DNA of 15,605 nt, from positions 1-15,605 of the forward strand of contig JBNGDJ010000055.1 in NCBI GenBank assembly GCA_049974825.1. Direction: 5' to 3'. Position numbers and translations under genes: made by a program. Shown in pieces: positions 12,063 through 15,605 of the stretch; positions within the stretch are counted from its first letter, which is position 1, and each line of letters opens with the position of its first letter. Below the pieces are notes generated by a model. It was not told the origin of the DNA, did no database searches, and saw only the letters and a program-made list of their open reading frames with translations. The DNA comes from JBKHDT01 sp049974825. GTDB taxonomy: Bacteria; Pseudomonadota; Gammaproteobacteria; Halothiobacillales; Halothiobacillaceae.

Positions 12063-13671
12063 CCGGGCAAGGCGCTGCCTGCGAAGCTACCTGGGGCCCT
12101 TTCGCGGGTCCCTGGTCGTCATCGGGCTGATGGAGTCCCTCGCGGTGGGCGTCCTGCTGCTTCAGGCGGCTGCGTTGGCCGCATTGCTCGATTCGGTGGT
12201 GCGCCTGCCGGATACCCTGCCCTGGCCGCTGCTGATCGCCTTTCCCGCTATCCTGCTGCTGCGAGCCTTGCTGGAGGCCGGGCTTCGCGGGCGCGTCCGG
12301 GTGCTGGAGCAGAAAGTCGTCACCCGGGTGCGTGCGGACCTGTTCGATGCACTGGCGTCTCTGCCGGAGCATCGGCGTGTCCGGCGCAAGCGGGGCGACT
12401 GGGTCAGTCTGCTGGACCGGTCGGTTCCCCAGTTTGCCGGCTGGCATGGGCGGTTCCTCTCCCGTCGGATCCGTCTGGTTCTGATTGTCGTCTTTATCCT
12501 GATCGTGTTGGTGCCGGTCAACCCCTTCAGCGCGCTGCTTCTGGCCCTGTGTCTGCCGCTTCTTCCGCTGTTTCTCTACCTGGTCGGCAGCCGGGTCGGC
12601 GAGCTGGCGGCAGAGCAGCACGAGGCCCTGACCCGGATGGGCGGGTTTTTCGACGACCGGCTTCGCCATCTGCCCCTGCTGCGGCAGTTCGGGGCCGAAG
12701 TCGCGGCCGGGGATGCGCTTGGGCAGGTTTCCGAGGGGTATCGGCGAGAAACAATGGGCGTGTTGCGCCTGGCATTTCTTTCTTCCGCGATACTCGAATT
12801 GTTTGCGGCGCTGTCCGTAGCCTTGGTCGCGGTGTTCGTCGGCCTGGGGCTGCTGGGATACGTGGATTTTGCCGGACTGGGCTCGCTGACCCTTTTCCAG
12901 GGTCTGTTCATCCTGCTGCTGGTGCCCGAGTTCTTTGCGCCCCTGCGGCAACTGGGCCAGCAACATCACCTGCGGGCCGATGCGCTGGCAGCCGCCGAAG
13001 CGCTGGCGCCCTGGCTGGAAGCCGATCTCAGTGCCAACCAGCCCGACGGTCAATCCGTCCCGGATGACCCGGTCGCCCTGGTCCAGGTCGATGCCTGCCG
13101 ACTGACCCTGGCGGATGCCAATTCGCTGGACTATCCGCCTCTGACCGTCATTCGGGGCGAGCGACTCTGCATTGCCGGGCCCAGCGGGGCGGGCAAGTCC
13201 CGATGGCTGGCGATGCTTGCCGGCCTGGAGGATGATCGCCCCGTCCGTCGCCGGCCGGGGCTGCGCTGTCTGCGGGTCGCCCAGGAACCCGCCTGCCTGT
13301 CCGGGACCCTGGCGCACAACCTGCGCCTGGCTGCTCCCGGGGCTTCCGATGAAATGATTGGCCGGGTATTGCGGCAGGTTGGCCTGTCCCATGTGCCAAA
13401 CCGGCGTCTGGACGCCCGCGGCGCAGGTCTTTCCGGTGGAGAGCGCAAGCGTCTGGCTCTGGCGCAGGCCGTGCTTTCGGGGGCTGAACTGTGGCTGCTT
13501 GACGAACCGACCGCAGCGCTCGACCCGCAGGCGGAACGGGAGATGCTTGCGCTCCTGGACCGGATTCAAGCCGATCACGGGATTACTCTGGTGGTGGCCA
13601 GTCATTCATCTGCCGTGCGGGCCTGGGCCGATCGGGTTCTGTGCCTTCGCGAGTGTGCCGATGATCGCTGA
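12040..13671 (+). CDS. cydD: CydD, ABC exporter subunit for cytochrome bd assembly
   Basis: A 543-residue fused membrane/ATPase half-transporter. CydDC is required to assemble cytochrome bd oxidase; it was described as a thiol (cysteine/glutathione) exporter and more recently proposed to move heme. Six-helix membrane part spans about 15-300, with the CydD-typical SSAILELFAALSVALVAV (248-265). ATPase motifs are Walker A GPSGAGKS (380-387), a Q-loop Gln (415), signature LSGGE (464-468), Walker B WLLDE (485-489) and H-loop His522. It starts at GTG 12040 inside the end of cydB, with an AAGG 10 bases upstream. No ATG occurs nearby in frame. It is slightly shorter than E. coli CydD (588), mostly at the N-terminus and in the ATPase domain. 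It overlaps cydC by 11 bp. Confidence 0.92.
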   Translation: MTTTADTDRARRCLRSYLGPFRGSLVVIGLMESLAVGVLLLQAAALAALLDSVVRLPDTLPWPLLIAFPAILLLRALLEAGLRGRVRVLEQKVVTRVRADLFDALASLPEHRRVRRKRGDWVSLLDRSVPQFAGWHGRFLSRRIRLVLIVVFILIVLVPVNPFSALLLALCLPLLPLFLYLVGSRVGELAAEQHEALTRMGGFFDDRLRHLPLLRQFGAEVAAGDALGQVSEGYRRETMGVLRLAFLSSAILELFAALSVALVAVFVGLGLLGYVDFAGLGSLTLFQGLFILLLVPEFFAPLRQLGQQHHLRADALAAAEALAPWLEADLSANQPDGQSVPDDPVALVQVDACRLTLADANSLDYPPLTVIRGERLCIAGPSGAGKSRWLAMLAGLEDDRPVRRRPGLRCLRVAQEPACLSGTLAHNLRLAAPGASDEMIGRVLRQVGLSHVPNRRLDARGAGLSGGERKRLALAQAVLSGAELWLLDEPTAALDPQAEREMLALLDRIQADHGITLVVASHSSAVRAWADRVLCLRECADDR

Positions 13672-15430
13672 GCTCTGGACGCTGCTTGGCGGGCGTGCCC
13701 TGGCGGGGCGGCAGCTGGTCCTTCTCGCTCTGGCGTTTGGCGCGCTGGCCGTGCAGGTCGGGCTGCTGGCGGTGGCCGGATGGTTCATCGTGGCCGCCGG
13801 TCTGGCCGGCCTGGGCCTGTACCTGCTGCGGGACATGCACAGCCCCTCGGGCCTGATCCGACTGCTTGCTCTTTCACGTGTCCTGCTTCGCTACGGGGAA
13901 AACCTCCTCGGGCATGACCTGCTGTTTCGCCAGATGGCGCAACTGCGGGGTCGGCTATTCCAGGTCGTGGCGCACAGACCGTCCAGGGTGCTGCAGGCGC
14001 TACTTGTCGATCAGGTGCTCGAGCGGATTGTCGGGGACGTGCACTGGCTGGAACAGACCCTGCCGCGGATGCTCTGGCCGGCTCTGGGCGCGGGACTGTT
14101 GCTTCCGCTGATTGCCCTGTCCCTTCTGTGGATCTGCCCCGGGGTGTCCGCCCTGGTCCTGGTTCTCTGGCTGTCCTGGCTTGGCAGCCTGCATGTGGCT
14201 GCCGTATCGGGACGGCGCAGCGGTGAGCTCCTGCAACGCCTGGGCGCCCGCCGTCGCGCCTGGCTGGCCGAGTCGGTGGGTGCGTTGTCGCTGCTGAAAC
14301 AGTATGGGCAGGTGACCGCGCGACAGAGGCGGCTTCGGCATCTGGATCGCCTGGAGTGGCGCCTGGAGGCCGCGCGGGAACGGGCAGAGACCGCCGTGGA
14401 CCTGGGGTTTTCGCTGCTCGGGGCTTTGACGCTTGTCATGGTGGTGATCGTTCTGGGCGCAGGTTGCTCCGGTACGCCGGTCTCGGGTCCCTTTCTGGCC
14501 TGGTCGCTGCTCGGGATGCTGGCGCTGCTTGAAACGCTGCGCCTTCATCCAGCAGCCTGGCTGGAGTTTTTCGCCCTGCGCCAGCGCGTCAGCAACCTGA
14601 ATGAGGCCGTGGCATCCGATTCGCTGAAACGGAACCACCCTGCACTTGCCCCGTCCGCACCAGAAGGGCAAACGCAGCAGACAACCCGCTCCGCCTGGGG
14701 TCAGATGCACCGCGGCAGGTATGGGTCCGGCCCTCAAGAGCCGGGGCGTGGTGAGCAGTCGCTTCGGGTCCGGGACCTGCGCATCCTGGCTCCCGGGGAC
14801 GGCAGGAGTCTTGTCCAGGCGTCCGGGTTCCTCGTGACTCCGGGCCGGCCGCTTCTGGTTTGCGGCGCCTCCGGCCTGGGCAAGAGTCGCCTGCTGGCAA
14901 CAATCGCCGGCTTTGCTGTGCCGGATCGAGGCGAAATCCGGCTTGGCAGCCTTGCTCAGGCCGAGGCAGACGACCGGGCATGGCACGAGGCGGTGGGTTA
15001 CCTCCCGCAGGAGACGGCCATGTTGGACGACACGGTGGCAACCAATCTGCGTCTGGCAAAGCCCGATGCCGATGACAGGGAACTGGCCGCTGTCATCCAA
15101 GCTCTGGGGCTGGCAGGGGTTGTTGACCCGGAACGGGGAGCGATACATGCGCTCGTCGGATCGGAGGGGGCGGCGATTTCCGGTGGCGAGGCACGGCGTC
15201 TGGCCCTCGCGCGGTTGCTTCTTGCCCAGCCAGACTGCGTGTTGCTCGACGAGCCGTTCACCGGGCTGGATTCGGCCAGTCGCGCCCGCGTGATTGACCG
15301 GCTGATTCCCTGGCTTGCCGGCCGGGCGGCGGTGATTGCCCTGCATGAACCCGAGCCGCGCCTAGCGGCCATCGGAGAGGTTTTCTGGATACGGGCAGGG
15401 CGGCTGGTGCCGGCTGCAGAGCTGACCTGA
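13661..15430 (+). CDS. cydC: CydC, ABC exporter subunit for cytochrome bd assembly
   Basis: A 589-residue partner of CydD (E. coli CydC has 573). Membrane part covers about 18-310 and includes LLAVAGWFIVAAGLAGL (35-51) and RYGENLLGHDLLFR (77-90). His85 sits at the position of the E. coli CydC heme-ligand His. A hydrophilic, Gln/Thr/Gly-rich linker of about 50 residues (318-366) precedes the ATPase domain and looks longer than usual. ATPase motifs are Walker A GASGLGKS (402-409), Q-loop YLPQE (447-451), signature ISGGE (506-510), Walker B CVLLDE (526-531) and H-loop His562. I chose ATG 13661, overlapping the cydD stop, because the product then starts MIAELWTLLGG. The same frame is open from 13358, but that part reads as a shadow of cydD. 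Confidence 0.93.
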   Translation: MIAELWTLLGGRALAGRQLVLLALAFGALAVQVGLLAVAGWFIVAAGLAGLGLYLLRDMHSPSGLIRLLALSRVLLRYGENLLGHDLLFRQMAQLRGRLFQVVAHRPSRVLQALLVDQVLERIVGDVHWLEQTLPRMLWPALGAGLLLPLIALSLLWICPGVSALVLVLWLSWLGSLHVAAVSGRRSGELLQRLGARRRAWLAESVGALSLLKQYGQVTARQRRLRHLDRLEWRLEAARERAETAVDLGFSLLGALTLVMVVIVLGAGCSGTPVSGPFLAWSLLGMLALLETLRLHPAAWLEFFALRQRVSNLNEAVASDSLKRNHPALAPSAPEGQTQQTTRSAWGQMHRGRYGSGPQEPGRGEQSLRVRDLRILAPGDGRSLVQASGFLVTPGRPLLVCGASGLGKSRLLATIAGFAVPDRGEIRLGSLAQAEADDRAWHEAVGYLPQETAMLDDTVATNLRLAKPDADDRELAAVIQALGLAGVVDPERGAIHALVGSEGAAISGGEARRLALARLLLAQPDCVLLDEPFTGLDSASRARVIDRLIPWLAGRAAVIALHEPEPRLAAIGEVFWIRAGRLVPAAELT

Positions 15431-15531
15431 ACTGATCTGACGTGACATGACCAGGCCAGGCCGCTGCGCTGCTTTGTATCCTGTTTCCCGTGGCCATAGG
15501 CTACGTTCGACATTCCAAATGCAGCGGATGC

Positions 15532-15561
15532 CTCTACATTCGCGGCGAGATTCCCTATAGT
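15532..15561 (+). promoter_or_regulatory. Small repeat plus candidate promoter after cydC
   Basis: The minus strand of 15532-15555 matches 4966-4989 at 21 of 24 positions. On the + strand the same stretch holds TCTACA (15533-15538) and TATAGT (15556-15561), 17 bp apart, which could serve the gene beyond the window. In 15431-15605 I see no ORF, terminator or RNA gene otherwise. Confidence 0.3.
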
Positions 15562-15605
15562 GCGAGGACTTGCGGGGAATTCTTGGGCCCGGACTTCAGT
15601 TGGAT

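Noticed and set aside
13358..13660. N-terminal extension of cydC
   Set aside because: It translates as a Trp/Cys/Arg-rich shadow of the cydD ATPase domain; the family N-terminus begins at 13661.
1..15605. CRISPR array, tRNA, rRNA or insertion sequence
   Set aside because: No regularly spaced repeats, no cloverleaf or T-loop signatures, and no transposase-like protein were seen on either strand.

Overview
This is a GC-rich chromosomal segment from a gammaproteobacterium. The evidence is petABC (cytochrome bc1) near sspAB, a gammaproteobacterial arrangement, with hisC and a Nif3/YbgI gene upstream. The alpha-proteobacterial PEWY motif is replaced by PVWY in cytochrome b, and the bd-type oxidase is of the CioAB kind. 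I cannot name a genus; Chromatiales/Ectothiorhodospiraceae-like or another deep gammaproteobacterium is a guess. All convincing genes lie on the + strand.

Layout. 1-73: partial copy of a dispersed multi-hairpin repeat. 145-1988: hisC and a Nif3-family gene, overlapping by 4 bp. 1989-2393: a 405-bp gap holding a possible operator and a richly structured candidate leader with mutually exclusive pairings. 2394-4953: petA-petB-petC, tightly overlapped. 4954-5398: inverted repeat, repeat copy 2, a strong intrinsic terminator, and a palindrome-rich toxin-antitoxin promoter. 5399-5964: RHH antitoxin and ParE-like toxin. 6169-7458: PAS-PAS-GGDEF diguanylate cyclase with intact active and inhibitory sites. 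7465-7624: repeat copy 3, inverted. 7754-8875: sspA-sspB. 9013-9279: solitary HicA-like gene. 9286-9412: repeat copy 4. 9431-9467: operator-like repeats. 9655-15430: four-gene operon cydA(cioA)-cydB(cioB)-cydD-cydC. 15431-15605: tail with a possible promoter for the next gene.

How the genes fit together. Two quinol-oxidising branches are present. The bc1 complex passes electrons to cytochrome c, and the bd-type CIO oxidase reduces oxygen directly; its assembly exporter CydDC is encoded in the same operon. Both operons are preceded by related GGRTCAAAC-like half-sites, which might mean shared regulation. SspA (RNA-polymerase-associated stress protein) and SspB (ClpXP adaptor) follow, but are separated from petC by an apparent insertion carrying the toxin-antitoxin pair and the cyclase.

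The most unusual content is the repeat family. It has four copies of up to about 160 bp with several hairpins, including a GCAA-capped stem and a GC-rich stem that changes by paired compensatory substitutions between copies. Other notable points are the structured petA leader and an SspB that seems to carry two ClpX-binding motifs. All calls come from reading the sequence; no searches or folding programs were run.
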